From Stercorarius parasiticus (lineage: Eukaryota; Chordata; Aves; Charadriiformes; Stercorariidae): a stretch of 64,000 nt of DNA. Each line of letters opens with the position of its first letter. Positions within the stretch are counted from its first letter, which is position 1. This document shows positions 14,357 to 32,036 of this stretch, one piece after another. A program made the translations under genes and the position numbers. The DNA lies in the NCBI GenBank assembly GCA_013396915.1, contig VWZL01000114.1, positions 314,691 through 378,690 of the forward strand, written 5' to 3'. The notes beneath the pieces are model-generated. The model was given only the letters and a program-made list of their open reading frames with translations. It was not told the DNA's origin and made no database searches.

Positions 14357-16924
14357 AAATTATAATGCATATTATGTAATTCTCACTTGCTAGATCATGC
14401 AGTGCTTGCTTTGTGGCTTTTAAATTATCTGGATAACAGGGAGTTGACTCTGAAGGTACTGTTGGTTAGCACATGCTGATATTTGATGCTGAAGATGTGT
14501 TAGGAATTACGTGACCAGCAAGAGCGAGCAGAAGGTGACCTGACCATATAACACCATCCAGTAAGATGTGCTAGTATTGTGGAAGGAGGTGTAGCAATAA
14601 ATAAGATAGCAAGTTGGAAGCTACGGGCTGGGACTGTAGAGTACTCGGGAAGAAAACCTGAGTCCTGACCTTGACTTTCTGTTCTGTTTAAGCATTTTCT
14701 ACAGGAAATTCATTGAGCAAAAACAAATGATCCAGAAATCATGGCCTGGCTCCTGTTTCATACCTAGCAGAGATATATAGAGGTATATGATAACTTCAGG
14801 CTTGCTCTTGTTTTCTGGAGCTTGCAGACTGAAAATTCCTGTCTATATGGTAGCCTGTCTTCAAAGTTGAGTATTATGATATACGTGATTATATTGTCTG
14901 CTGGTTAGGGCAATGTTTAAACAGTGAAAGACATGGGTTTAGAGTTCAGTATGTAATGGAATGTGTTTCCTGCTTTAAAGGCAAGTGCTTTATCATGTTG
15001 TTTGTTTGAAAAATTTTAATAACCGTATAATTGCAAGCAGTGTATTTCATTGAAGGTGTCTTTCCACGTAAGCTCTGCTTTCAGCTTCCACCAATTAAGA
15101 GCCTTCCGACTTCAGTGAAGTTTAGGCACTTTTCTATTTCATTGTTACGTGTTGGGGGATGCTAGCATGAGCTTCTTACATTGCAGTATTTATTTACGTG
15201 CCTACAGCTCCTGAGATATTTTGCAGCTTTGCATGGAATTGCCAAGTGACTCCTAGTAACTGCTGAACCACAGGCTCTGTGAATTTCTTTGGAGAAATTA
15301 AGTGTGTGTCTCTTCTAAGGCCTGCTTGAAAAATTATAATGATAAAATCTGAGTCTTACATTCTTTTTTGACTCTTGTTTAGCCTATTAAAAAAAAAAAG
15401 TAAAAATCTCCTTTTGCTCTTTTGCTCCAGCTTTTGCATGTGGACATATAGGTACTAATTAGCACAATATTGTAGGAGTTAAGTTCACAATAGATACATT
15501 TACTTTTTTGATGTCTGCTTATTTCTCATGAGTGAGTCATTTATATTTTATTTTAAAAGCAAGTGAAGACCTGGATAAAATTTCCTTTGTTGTCTATGTA
15601 CAGTTTGGCTTCTCAAATGTTGTTCCAGACACAAGCCAATGCTTGAGAAGATGGATGAATAGCAGTCAGTATGATGGAAAGAAAATATCCTGGCCTAATG
15701 CAATATAGTTAACATCTACATACGGTCTGTATAAGGAGGTTAGGGAACCATTTTTATCAGCGTTCTAATATATTTTATGACTTTTTCTGGAATAAAATCA
15801 AATGGTCTATGATTTGCATATCTTCAAACCTACAAGCAAGAAAGTTTGAATATGGTAACTACCCAGAGTTCTGCATTAGTCCTTATGAAAGTATTTCTGT
15901 AAAACCTAAGCATTTAAGTTTGCATATTATCTTCTTTAAAGAAATTTTGGAAAAAAAAATATTTTCTTCATGGAGACTGAAAAGCTTTTTATCTGAGTGT
16001 TGGCTAACTCTTTAGAAAAAAGGAAACAAAGGTGTGTTGTTTTAAGACAGTTTAAAACGTTTTGTTAGCCAAAGTAATGAAAAGCACATTTTGGCAAAAT
16101 CTCCTGAGGCCGTTTTTGTAGTCACATTTCATTTAGTGTTTTGTTTCCTTTTGTTACCGCTAGTCATGAGAGACTAAATATTACGTGACTGTGATAATTG
16201 CATTGAAATTATCACATTTATTCTGCAATAAATTGCTTAGCAATGTCAGAGAAAGCTAATGTGTATCCTTAAAGTGGGAAGAAATCTTACAGGTAGTACA
16301 TTCTAACACTGCAGATGAGTGTGTTTAGGTGTTCTTATTTTGCCTGTCATCTTTAGTCATGCTCCGTTGATATTCTGACTGAAAGAAGTAATATTCATAG
16401 AGAGAGATGCTATCAAAAGCAGTGTTTTATAAATATTCTGCACATTCCAGTCTAGTAAGATTTTTTCAGTAGCATTTTATTTATGACTTTTCAAAGCATA
16501 ATTGGAGCTGTGCTTATGAAAGGTAAGATTCTGACATGTGGCATTTGTCACATCTGACTTAAAGACAATGTTAGAATGCATTAAATTTATATTTAAATAC
16601 AATTTTAAAGATACTTATAATTTGTATGTACTCACCTTTAAAAATCTTTTTCACCAGTTTTATAAGATAAACTTTTGTTCAAATGAGATCTACACTTATT
16701 ATTTCATCATATTATCCCTTATTATTTCCTCACATTTAAGAAAAACAAAATAAGCCAACCTTTTTTTGATAGATAATTTAACATGAAATTAACAGGGTAA
16801 ACCTAACATTGACTGTATATTTAACCCCTTATGTATTGTACAATCAGAAAATATATAGCTTTATTTGTCTTAACTCTGTAAATAATTCAAATCCTTTTAG
16901 GAGAAACATGTCTTAAAGTTGCCA

Positions 16925-16952
16925 CAACTGTAGTACAGTTGCAACTGTACTA
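16925..16952. repeat. Nested palindromes sharing the octamer CAACTGTA
   Basis: The octamer CAACTGTA is found at 16925-16932 and 16942-16949, and its reverse complement TACAGTTG at 16934-16941. The copies at 16934-16941 and 16942-16949 abut and form the core of a perfect 22-bp palindrome (16931-16952). The first two octamers form a second inverted repeat with a 1-base spacer. The region is AT-rich, but this degree of symmetry is more ordered than its surroundings. No gene feature is adjacent. Confidence 0.9.
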
Positions 16953-19900
16953 AAATATGCATCAAAAGATAACCTAGATGCTGAAGGTAGTATTTCTATG
17001 CATTTTACAGTGCAAGATTTGCAGGATTCTGTGATTATGCGTTCTTACAGTGATTCCACAGGTATCTTAAACAGAAATCATGTCACATTTCAAAGCACGT
17101 TACTGATTTTCCAGTAATTGTGCCTGTATTGCAATGTTGAAGTGTCTGTTACATCTGTTTTGGAATGAGATATTTGTTTTTCAGAAAAGCTTCTTGTCCC
17201 AGGTCACACAGAAAATTGGTGGTAATGAAAATAAACCCCAGAAATTCCAGGTCCTGCTTCCCTCCTCCAAACCATACGTACACTCAGTATGGATAAAGGA
17301 CACTGCTAAAGTGTACTGTCTTTTCCCACAGTGGCTTATGCACATAAAAAGGACTTCAAAGTCAAATAAGCAGAGTTTTCTATGTCAAGTGATCTTTTTA
17401 TTAAACTTCTTCCTGTTGTGAGATTCAGAAAGCTTTCAATATAACCTTGAAAAGGAATAATAAAAACATGGTATCATCCAGGTTCACACTGCTTTATTGT
17501 AAATCGATATAAAAATTAAACTGAATTGTTTTATGGACAAAGTTGTAAAGAAGAAATTTTTTCATTTCCTTTTAATGTTGTGCATGAAAGTGATTCATTT
17601 TCTTAAATCCTGTTCCAGACAGAAATAAGTGGCTACGATGTAATTTTGTTCTTTATTTATAGGAAGTACACATCTAAGCTGGCAACCTTTATGGAGGTCT
17701 TTGAACCATCTCTGTAGCTTTCCAATCCATAACAGGATCTGAACATGATTATCAGTATATAGCCCATAGCATGCTTGTTTAGGACTAAAATGCCTTCAGC
17801 CATCAGCCCTGATCAGTCACTGCAGCACAGCACCTACCATGCCTCCTTCTCCCAGTATCATCCACGCCATGTCAGTCATACTGGGTTTTTTGGATGAGCA
17901 TATTCACTGCCTTCTAGCTATGCTTGTATTTGGAGAACTGTAGGCCCTTCATGCTTCCAAAAATCCATCACTTCCATCTCTGGAAATGTTGACAGTATAC
18001 TAGCATCCATTGAATTCTCAATAATATGCTTTTGCCTTTTTATCCCTCTACACCTTACGTATTCGTTGGCTCTGATTAACAAATGGCCAATTTCAAAATT
18101 GGAACACAGCAGATATAAGCATATATTATAGTGGTATATTAGAATGAGTTTGTATTTAAATTTGTCTCTCCTGATCTCACATTTGAAAATTAGTCTGGTA
18201 AATTCCTGATGAACCATAGAAGTTTTAATTCTGTGTATATGGTTGATATACTTGCAATTATATTGGAAAAAAAGTATTTCTGATTCAGTAATTTAAAGTA
18301 GTCTGTAAGCTTCATTTCAACTGATTTGTCAGATTGTGATCTGAGGTAATGTGGCCTTCTGTTATATATTTAAAGGTTTAATTTTTCAGAGGGCACAGAT
18401 TGTAAAATATCCTGTAGCTACTGTAATTTAAATAGGATTCATTTCTACTGAAACAAGCTTGGGACTGTACTAGGAACAAAGGAGAAGTTCTTTGAGTTAG
18501 CATCACCTGGGTCTGCTGTTTTCCTTGTTTGTAGTTCTACTCAGACACTTTTGAAGCTTGCTTGAATGTGGGATATTTCAAGTAGGTAACGGTAGCTCAG
18601 GCTTTTGTGGCATGCATCTGTTTCAGAAGTTCTCCATATGTAAAAGGAGAGAATTACAAATGACTTGTTCTGGCATTTGTATTCATCTAGTGATTTTGTG
18701 TAGTTAAGCAATTTTGTATTTTCTGCTGGCTTTTATCAGATATAACATGGAGAGGATAATGCAAAAACACATGATAGTGATTCCCAAAGAGGAATGTTTA
18801 TGGGGAGCAAAATACCTATGACCATTCTGTGGAATAGAAATGGAAAGTTGAGTAATTCAAATGGTTATCCTATTACTTGTGAAATTAGGTAGTTAAAAGC
18901 AGGACCAATTGGTTTTGACAATTTTTGCCAAGATGTGTAAAAAGATGGCTTCTTCTGTATTTTGTGCTTGAGAAAGTGATTTGAAAACTGGAGAAACCCA
19001 AGATGGCTGGTGAACTAAAATGGTAATTCTTCTTCAACTTTTTCTTGGTGGAAAATGAAGACTTTTTCACTTGATCAATTTCAGAAAAAAAATTTTTGGG
19101 CATGTATAATTGTTTTAAAAACTATTTCAGATTTTATTTTTCCTTGGAAAATAATAAGAACATCTATGTTACTCATGCTATTTTAGGCACTGCATATCAT
19201 CTATTTTGATAAAATATGACTATCCTTTTTTTCCATTGGTTTCTGTTTTGGAAGAAACCGTTACTGCATCAGTATTACACCGATGATTTTCCCTATTGGT
19301 TATGGTAAAAAAAACTTGGTTATATAAATGTTTTTTCAATCGTGACAACCTTAGTGGATTTCAGGTTCAGTAAAAGCAGTTCCACTATATCAAGATTAAT
19401 AGGAGATCTGAATTATCCTGGGTATCACTGCAGAAGTATTTAAAGATTGTTTTACAATTGCTCTTGCATATCTAGATTGGACCGGCCTTAAACATTCCTT
19501 ATCACTGTGATTCTTCATGTGTTGATCACTACTAAAATCTAGTAAGCTTTTGCTAAGTGGTTATCATGACAGTAAAAACTTGAAGTGTTCAGCTATACAG
19601 CAGTCACCTACTATACACAGTCAATAAAACTTCATGACCTACAGGCTGAGCTGTAGCTACATGATGCTATATTCCCTAGTGTTATTGTTATAGGATAGAG
19701 AAGAACTGCCATATCATTAACATTGTAAATGAAGTCATATATGAGACCATTAAAGTAAGCTAAGCATTAAATACGCATTTTACTACTCCTTTTAAATTTG
19801 CTGTCTCTGTTTTGAGGTACCAGTGAAAATTCAACCATTTCCTCTAGGATGTGCTGCTGGTTGCTTATTGACAACTGGTGTTTCTGCCTAATACAGGTCT

Positions 19901-22501
19901 ATAAGCTGTGTTAAAAATAAGGCAAACCCCAACATCTGCATTTTTCAAGCTGTTAGACAGAGATAGGCATTGGCTTGGCTGCTTGTCCACATATCAATGG
20001 CAAGATTTATGACTCTTCTGTCTGCTTATCTGAGGGCACGCAGTGCATTCGTCAATTTGATTATTAATAAGGCTATCCTGAATACAAGGTACAACAGCAG
20101 TAAATAACAGCCTGCTTGGGAGGGAACAACATGACTCAGTATGCTATAACAGCTTCTGGAAAACAGTATAACTTTATAATTGAATATACCTGAAATGGAG
20201 AGCCAATCCTTTCTATTCATTTCCTTACCCATTTTATAAAAAATGCAGTATAATTTGTAGCTTTTCCCCCAGTATTAAGCCAGTGGATTTACGCAACATT
20301 TTCTTTAAAAATACTCAAAGTAATTTTTTTTTGCTATTATTTGCATATTCATTAACAAATATAGGAACATAATGGTAAGGTCAAGGCAGTTTAAGGTTAC
20401 CAAGTAAGTTTCTACTTGTTATCTTATGCAGCAGTGCAGAAAACACCCTTTAAAACTTCCCATTCCTGTCAATGTCTGAACTCATTTATGTGCCTTTACT
20501 GAGCACCCTGCAAACATCTGAAGAATAGACTTCCATGCGTGCTTAAAAGGGCTCTCGTCTGGAGAATACGGAGCTGTTTTGTGACTATATTCTGATATTT
20601 AGAATGCAGACGTGTCTGCCTAAGCTCCTGTGTGAGTTCAATTTAAACTGCTTAGAAGATCGATTAAAAAATGGTGGTGCCCTGTGTGCAGTATTAGGTT
20701 GGCCAAATCTAGGAGCTGTTATTCACTACAGAGGAGCCTGGCATTTTCAGCCCTTTTTGCATAATATTAGGACATGGTGCACTTTGAGAACCTGTTGATT
20801 TGAGTCTCCTCTTAGTGTGAAAGTTAAGATGAACCTACACCTGCCAGAATTCATAATATTTAATTATGGGATGTTCCTCCCCTGCTGCTTAAGCAGACAG
20901 ATACAAAAGTAGCATAAAAGTGAAATGAAAGGAGCCTAGTGGAGGTTTGACATCCTACAGGTTAGAAAACTGCTAGGAAACTGCAAATATATGATCTATA
21001 TCCTAATCATAGGACAACAGAAACAGGATATTCTACCTCTGTTTTCCTTACGAATGGAAATTTACCCTGAGGCAGACAAACCATATGCTGCCAGCTTTGT
21101 AGCATGTATATTTATCACAGGGATAGAGAATGTGTGAGTGAGGGAAGAAGCCACTGAATGGTGCATGTCGGAAATCACATGTCGTTGCCACTCAAAGGAG
21201 ACTTTTTGTTGTCTTCGTAAAATTGTCTTCCTATGTGATGGACTGTCAGTACCATTAGGAATTACCCAGATATGAGAGGTCAAAATCCATTTTTATTTAC
21301 CTTATGTTTAGAGTAGTGGCCGAAACTTTGACAAGGAATTCACCAGCTCAATAATTTAGAAATGAGCAGAATGAAAAATGCAAGAATAAAAAAGGAAGAT
21401 TGTATTGACACATTGAAGTTAAAGAAGAAATCTTCTAATGTAAAAATTTCAGGGAGAAGACAGAGATATTGTAATGCTTATTTCTCTTTATGAATCCATG
21501 GTAACTCAGGATATAATCTGTTTTTTTAACAACTGTTTGTGTGATACTTGTTTATCCAAATACATTTGAACAACTGCTTTCCAGATGCCTCAGGAAAGCC
21601 TATAAAGTCTATCTTAATTTTCATAATGCTCATGGAAATGTCTTTTTATTTTTCTTGTCTCTTAGTATCTATACTTATCATTTATTCACCAATGTTTAGC
21701 TTTCTGCAGCAATTTTTTAATATTTTTCCCCAAATCAAAATAGGATCCTCCTATATGTCACTGTTTGATTTATAAAGTTTGGATGCTGTACATCTCAAGC
21801 AGCACAAAATCTTGTCTATCAGACTGTTTTCCTGAACAGAGCACTTCATTAATTTCAAACGCAGTAGGTTGCCTTTCATGTTAATATTGCATTATTGACC
21901 AAATTAACATGGTCATTTTTTTTTAGTTTTAAAGTGTGCTAAGCCTATATTTACCTGATTGTTGTCCAACTTCCTTTTGCTTTAGCTTTTGAAGTATTGT
22001 TAATATTGGTTACTGATTATAGACACATTCTGTGCTCAATGAGTTTAGATCATTTCCCTAGGTATCTACATTTTTCTTAAGTGTCTGCCTCATTATCAGT
22101 TTTAAATGACTGATGTTTAAATAATTATTAGTTGCATCTCATCTTAGCGGTTAGTGCTTGTGCTTTTAAATTAATATTATTTGAGTATCTGCCCCTAGGA
22201 CTCTCACCAGCAATTTAAAAGAGTCATCTGCAGGAAAAAAGTGAATACCTCCATCCTGTAGTAAGAAACAGGTTGGAAGAGGGAGGAGGTTTGCAAAACT
22301 GAAAAGCTGCTTCATATTTAAGTTTCAGACAGGGAAAGAGTTGAGAACTAAATACACCTTCTTTTTATTTTAGAAATGGTTCATCTACTTGGCTGTTCAA
22401 CAAGACTGTTTACAAACTGTAGTTTGTGAAGTTCAGTCTGACTTGGTTCCTGTACAGATTCTTAGACCTTCTTGCTGAGAAAAAAGTGGAGTGTTGAATG
22501 A

Positions 22502-22516
22502 TTTTTTTTTTTTTTT
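22502..22516. repeat. Poly-T run in intron 1
   Basis: This is an uninterrupted T homopolymer of about 15 bases. Others of similar kind lie near 7189-7200, 40508-40530 and 54367-54382. The last is about 240 bp before the exon 6 acceptor and is too far away to be its polypyrimidine tract. Homopolymer lengths may carry sequencing error. Confidence 0.7.
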
Positions 22517-23653
22517 AGACAATACTAAGCCAGGTAGCAACACTAATTTGGAAATGAATAAGCACAAGCTAGAAGAAAGTGAATGAAAAACATTTCTTGC
22601 ACAGATACAATGCCTGGCTTGTAATTACTGATCCTCAGATGATGGCCATTGGATGTCCATTAGTATAGACATATGCTGTTACCATGAGGACTGGAGAGAC
22701 CATAGGGATGCTGATTGTTTTTCTGAGGCGTTCCATGTCACCGTAGTAGGGACATAACTTCAAATTACTTTTATTGCCACTGTATCCTTGGCCTTTCCAG
22801 ACCCAAGAATGATGTTACTTCAATGTATGTATAAATTTACATTCTTATAGGCAAGGATATCTCATTATGAGAAAAGAAGAGCTGAAGCACAGCACAGTTT
22901 CACAAACTTACTTGCTTCATTTAAGACTAAGGCCTGCTTAGAAGCCCTCTAGAAATTGCCTGTCGTTTGAGGCATGTCCTACTCTGGCAGTACACTTTGT
23001 GTGGGGATGTTTTCATTGCATGATAGAGCTTATGCAGGCTGTAGTGGCTTAGATTGCTGTATTTCCTGAGGATGAGGTTAGCACATACATGCTGCTCAGT
23101 GCAAAATTTGAGCCCTTTGCTCAACATATTTATCAGTTCAGGCACACAGTCATGCTAAAATATCTATACATCCTCATTTCTGGAGGAAGTTTGGGGCATC
23201 CCAGTTCCATGCTCCTTTGTGTGTTGTGCTTTCAGTGAACTTTCCAGTTCATTAAAGCTGTACTATAAGTCTAGAAGAGTAGAAAATAAGAATCCAGAAA
23301 TCCCCACCTAGCCACACATATGTGGTGGCTGATCTGTATAGGTAAATGTAATCATTTCAAGTTTAACTATGTAAAATGATAATTACATATTCTTTATCCC
23401 TCTCCTATTTTGCTTCTAAATAGACTGGTTAGTTTATATTTCCACACTCTTTTTATTCACAATAGTAAAATGAATATTGTATGGAAAAAACCAAACAATT
23501 TTTCTTTAAGGTAAGTTTGATTTGCTGCTGGGTTATTTATTGTTTGGCCTCAGCCTCACCAAAATCATGAGACAATTTCATGACTTGCGCTGTACCAGGT
23601 TCATTAAGTTAAAAATTTCAGGCTGATGAATCTTTTCCCAAAATGATGATTAA

Positions 23654-27150
<3,497 letters not shown>

Positions 27151-28627
27151 TAACTTAAGAAATCTTAACTAAATTACAAGAACTTCTATGGAAAGGTAGT
27201 GTATAAAAAATAATGTGGGTTTATTAGCCTAAGCTCATAAGTATGCTTCAGTTGCTGAATTCTGTTTGTTTGAGCTAACAGCTGTCAGTCACACTCTGTG
27301 TTTTCTGCAGTCTCTAAACAGTTGCTAACAGCTATGTCTTTTGATTTTATTTGAAACTTAAATTTTGAAGAAAAATATGGCAACTTGAAAGATGTACTAG
27401 TATGACCAGTGAAACAGAAGACCTAAGTTCTAGTGTTAGTTAAGTTAAAAAAGAGATGCCGTATTTCTTTAGAATTTCAGTATCTGCTTTTTCAGAAAGA
27501 ATTGCAGAAGGAGCCCTGGTTTTAGCTGCTAGGAATTGAAACCAAAAGAAGTCTGGAGGCCTGTTTTGCAGATGAGTTGCATGAGTTAAAAATGAACTCC
27601 TGACTTTCCAGCAGAAATATATCAGTTCGCTTCCTTTCCCTTACCTCACCCTAAAATTTCTTTTGCCCTTCTGTTTTGCCTTGACAGTGACCTCTTTGAA
27701 AAATTCTGTAAAAACTTTAGTTTGATTTGAGGTCTATCTAGTGTGAGTCAGAACTAAGACCTTGGTAAGAGGAAAATCTGACTGTAATGGAAGATACAAG
27801 GAAGGTGCTTAGCCAAACGAGGTATATTTAATCTTCTTGGAAATGTTGCTAACTTCTTCCATGCTGGTTGAACAGTCATGGGCAAGAAAAGAGCATTGTA
27901 AGCCTCAAACCCTTCTCATGGTTCAGTGGACTGGAAGATGGTTGATACCCTTGTTATATCATGCTACTATCTATCAAAACCTGAAATGAAAAATAAGATC
28001 AAGAAACAATGTGTGTTACATGTGAAGCTACCCGTGGTGAAGACTAACTCTGCTAGACAAACGGCAATTACAGCAGGACAGAACACCTGTCCTGTTTGAA
28101 CTATTTAAGTTCAAATAAGATGTGTGTATAGCTATCAAAAGTGAGAAGGGAACAATCAGAGATGGCAGTGCATAAAATTATTTATAACTGATTTTTTGCT
28201 TTATGCCCTCTAAAAAAGAAAGGAAGGCAGTGAAGTTTAGAGGCTGTCTCCCTAGAAGTTTGTTGGCTGATGTCACCAAAAACCTCAGGTAATCAAACTT
28301 CTGATTTAAAGTTTAGCTTTACAGACTTAAGGCAAGAAATATGTAGCCTGATTATTAATGGTTTTTGATATTTTTTGATTTATTGTTCTGAAATAGGAGA
28401 GGAACTGAAAAAAACCCTCAAATTTTAATTAAATGATGATTGAAAAAGTAATTTGTTCAGTGAAAGAGTTATAGACTTACGTTTACATAAATTAGAAATA
28501 TTTCATTTTGATTTAAATTGTTTGGGAACTATTTTTACAATAAACAGGGTTATCTTTAAAGACAGGACTTTTAGTTAGAAAAGTCATATATTTTAACAGT
28601 TTGAAACTGCTTTGCTCAATATCTTCA

Positions 28628-28628
28628 N
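28628..28628. other. Undetermined base (N)
   Basis: A single N interrupts 'atcttca-ca' inside intron 3. It is an ambiguous assembly position or an unresolved single-base difference, not a biological feature. It does not touch coding sequence or a splice site. Confidence 0.95.
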
Positions 28629-31546
28629 CAACAAAAAATGAAAGGAAATATTTTATGTTTAATGGGCTCTCTAAGCTCCATGTTTTCTGAAAGAGGTATG
28701 TTAGCTTTTCATAAAGTATGTTTTGAAGTCAGGATGTAAGTAGAAATAGGAATGAAGATGGGAAAGAAGTTTTTCTTGTGTACGTTGTGATCTACTTGAT
28801 CTACCTGTGACTACTGTAAACATTTAAGTGAAAAAAAGGAACATGAGCTCTTTTTAAATAAATTTTAAATGAGTTTGACAATGAATAAGGAGATTCAGGC
28901 ATTTAGTTTATTTAAAAAGTATAAAGAATTATTTCAGGAAATATTGACTTTAAATTAATATTTCTTTCTGGAGTGGCTAGACCCTTCATATTATGATACT
29001 GGTTGTTCCTGATAAATAGTAATCCCACCTACAACATCTTTTTTCCTTGAAATCTGTTGCTCTCTGGAGAGACAGAAAGAAGAATCAGTTTTAAAAAGGT
29101 AATCTTCTCTTTTTTGTGGCCTTTGCTATACATAAATTTAAATTCTACTTTAAGATTGTCAGTTTCTCTTTGTTAGTAGCATCAGCTATGGATAATTCAA
29201 AGGCTTCAAAAGCAGGAACACACTGCTGTGACGGTCCACAGCATCGCTTGCCTTTGAAGTACATATGGGAACAACTCTTAGCTATGAGAAACTGTCAATC
29301 TTAAAGAAGTAGAGTTTAAAACTTGTTAGACCTCAACTGCAAACTGGTGTTTTTTGAGGCAAGGGACAGAGGAAAGAAAGTAGTTACTTCAGCTGCAGAA
29401 GAGGTTATCTCCTGCCATAGCATAAGATAAATATTCAGTTTTTAACCTAGGGTGTAGAAAGGAAAGCCACTTAATTGACTCTAATAGATAGCAGAGCATT
29501 TTCCTTGTGCTACACTGGGCACTCTACGTAAGTGTAGATGCAGCCTTCCATAGTGTTTTTGTGTGCCTTTCAATCCTTAGTGTAGCTGCCTTCACAACAT
29601 CCACGTGATGAGATGTGCAAAACAGACTGCCACCAGTCTATTTGATCTGGATCAAATTTACCAGTATTTCATCTGGATGCAATTTGATTTGAGATTGAGT
29701 GGTATGAAGGTGGTGCAGAAAAAGTTAGTCTACACTTAGAACCCAGTTTGAAATAAGAGAGAAATTTGGAATCCCAGACTCGCTTTGCAATAATGAACAA
29801 CTGCACATCTAAAAGTTTACCACAAAGAACAGCCATTATTGGGTCATCTCCCTCATTGAGGTATTCTCCCGGTATTCTCTGTGGAGGAATAACTGTACAT
29901 CTTGCTACTAATTTGAGAAAAGATGTAATGAAGTTGTTTTTCATGCACTATGGGTAGCAACTGGATCCTGCCCCCAACCCTCCCCAGCTTTATGATACAG
30001 AAATGACTAAGTCGGAGAAGATTAACCTATGGAGTCTAGGTATTGCTCCTCATATCAGTCCGGACCTCAGTACACTAGGTTGTTCTGTGCTGCTGTGGCC
30101 TGCCTTGTATTTAGGAGCCTGTAATGAGGAAAGGAGGATAACTTGGCACAGGAGAAAATGGAGGTTGTGTCATGCTGAAACAGAGATGCTTCTGAAGGGA
30201 TATGATCAGTAACACTGGAAGAGAGAAAAGATCAGGCTGAATACAGTGTAATAAGGAAGAATCCAGACTCTACAAATAGGATAAAGCAGATGAGTAAACT
30301 AGAAAGGTTAATTCTATCTTGTCTCAGTAAGAAGAGATGCAGTCTTTTATAGTGGGGATATGGTAATAGAAATAAAAATGAACACAGAATGGGCAAAAGT
30401 TTTAATATTATAATAAAGCCTTCTGCCCTGGTAGTATTTTTATGGAGTAGGTGTTGTGACAGTAGGTAGATGAGTCTGTTCTTTCAGGGATGTAAAGAAA
30501 TGAATGAGTCCTCTTTCTGTGAATCTCTGTTTGAATACTGCATCTAAGGAATTTTTTTTTTTGCTTTAAATAATATCTATATTCTGCTTCCTTCTATGAT
30601 TTAGTTTCTCCCTTTATTTTAGTGCTCAAGACTTTTTTTTTTTAAATGTAGTCCATCTGTTGTACAGGCAAAAAGTTGGAATGAGGCTCTAGAACATTTT
30701 TCTTGCTATTCTGAAAACAAGTGTTGCTTCCTGTGGTCATTCTAAATGGCAAAATATATTCCTTTTAACTAGACTATCCCATTAAAAAAACCTAGCAGGA
30801 TGTAATGGGAGGCTGGTTAGCTATGTTTTTTTGGGTTTTGTGTTTTGGAATTTTTTTGTTTCCTTAAAGTAATTTATTGTCTCTTTGTTAATTAAATACC
30901 ACTAAACTGTCCCTGGATGCTAATTAAGTCCTTTCAGATTTACAGATTTGCTACAGTCAATTGTCATTAAGAAAGAAAAGTGGAAAAATGGCAGTATGTT
31001 CATCAGCTGCATGTCCTAATGGTTTTAATTGGTCTCAAAACAGTAACTTAATTTCAAGTACATAGTCTAATCTCTGTGCTAAAGAAAATAGAATACATAA
31101 ACTCTAAATAAGTTTGTAAATTCCAGCATTCCAAAACAAAGCATACATGAACAGTTTGACACGGATGCCTTTAAATTACAGGGGCACTTGTATTGCCAGC
31201 TAATGCTTTATGCAGATTAAGTTGATATAAACAGAGTTCTGGGGTTTTTTCTTAATTAACATTTGTTTTGGTCTTGGGTGAATGAGTATAAACACCAAAA
31301 ATCTGTTGCATCTATGAACAGAATCAAAAGTAAAAGCTGGAAAAAATTACTTCAGAAATATTTTTTTTTTGTATTGGTCTTCAGTATTGAACCCTGTGCT
31401 TTGATTCAAATGATGGTAAAAGAAAGATGCCATTTTGCTGATATTTTTACTGTAATATACAGGTAGCATTGGTTTGTAAATAAAATTACAGTTTCTTTCT
31501 TGGGTCCAGTATTACAATTCACATTACCTTATTCCCACTGTATTTA

Positions 31547-32036
31547 GCATTGTGGACTCACCTTGAGTATTGTGTGCAGTTCTGTGCCCTGCAATTTAAG
31601 AAGGATGTTACATCCAGAGAAGGGCAACAAAGCTGGTGAAAGGGCTGGAAGGCCTGTCCTATGAGGAGCACCTGAGGACACTGGGTTCAGCTAGTTTGGA
31701 GAAAAGGAGGCTGAGGGGTGGTGACCTCATTGTGCTCTACAGCTTCCTGAGCTCTTCTTCCTGGTAGGCAGTGACAGGACATGGGGGAATGGCTCAAAGC
31801 TGCACCAGGGGAGGTTCAAACTTGGCATTAGGAAGCATTTCTTTAGCGAGAGGGTGGTCAAACACTGGAACAGGCTTCCTAGAGAGGTTGTTGATGCCCC
31901 AAGCCTGTCAGTGTTTAAGAGGCATTTGGACAATGGCCTTAATAACATGCTTTAATTTTTGGTCAGTCTTGAATTGGGCAAGCAGTTGGACTAGATGATT
32001 GTTGTAGGTCCCTTCCAACAGAACTATTCTATTCTG
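31547..32036 (+). mobile_element. CR1 LINE 3' fragment, sense orientation
   Basis: About 490 bp of a CR1 covers the last part of ORF2 and the 3' UTR. Recognisable pieces are the degraded 'LEYCVQFC'-like block ('cttgagtattgtgtgcagttc'), 'agaagggcaacaaagctggtg', 'ttggagaaaaggaggctgag', 'ggtggtcaaacactggaaca', and the end 'ggactagatgattg...ggtcccttccaac' followed by 'attctattctg'. Small deletions and stop codons make it non-coding. It is 5'-truncated and an old copy. Confidence 0.92.
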
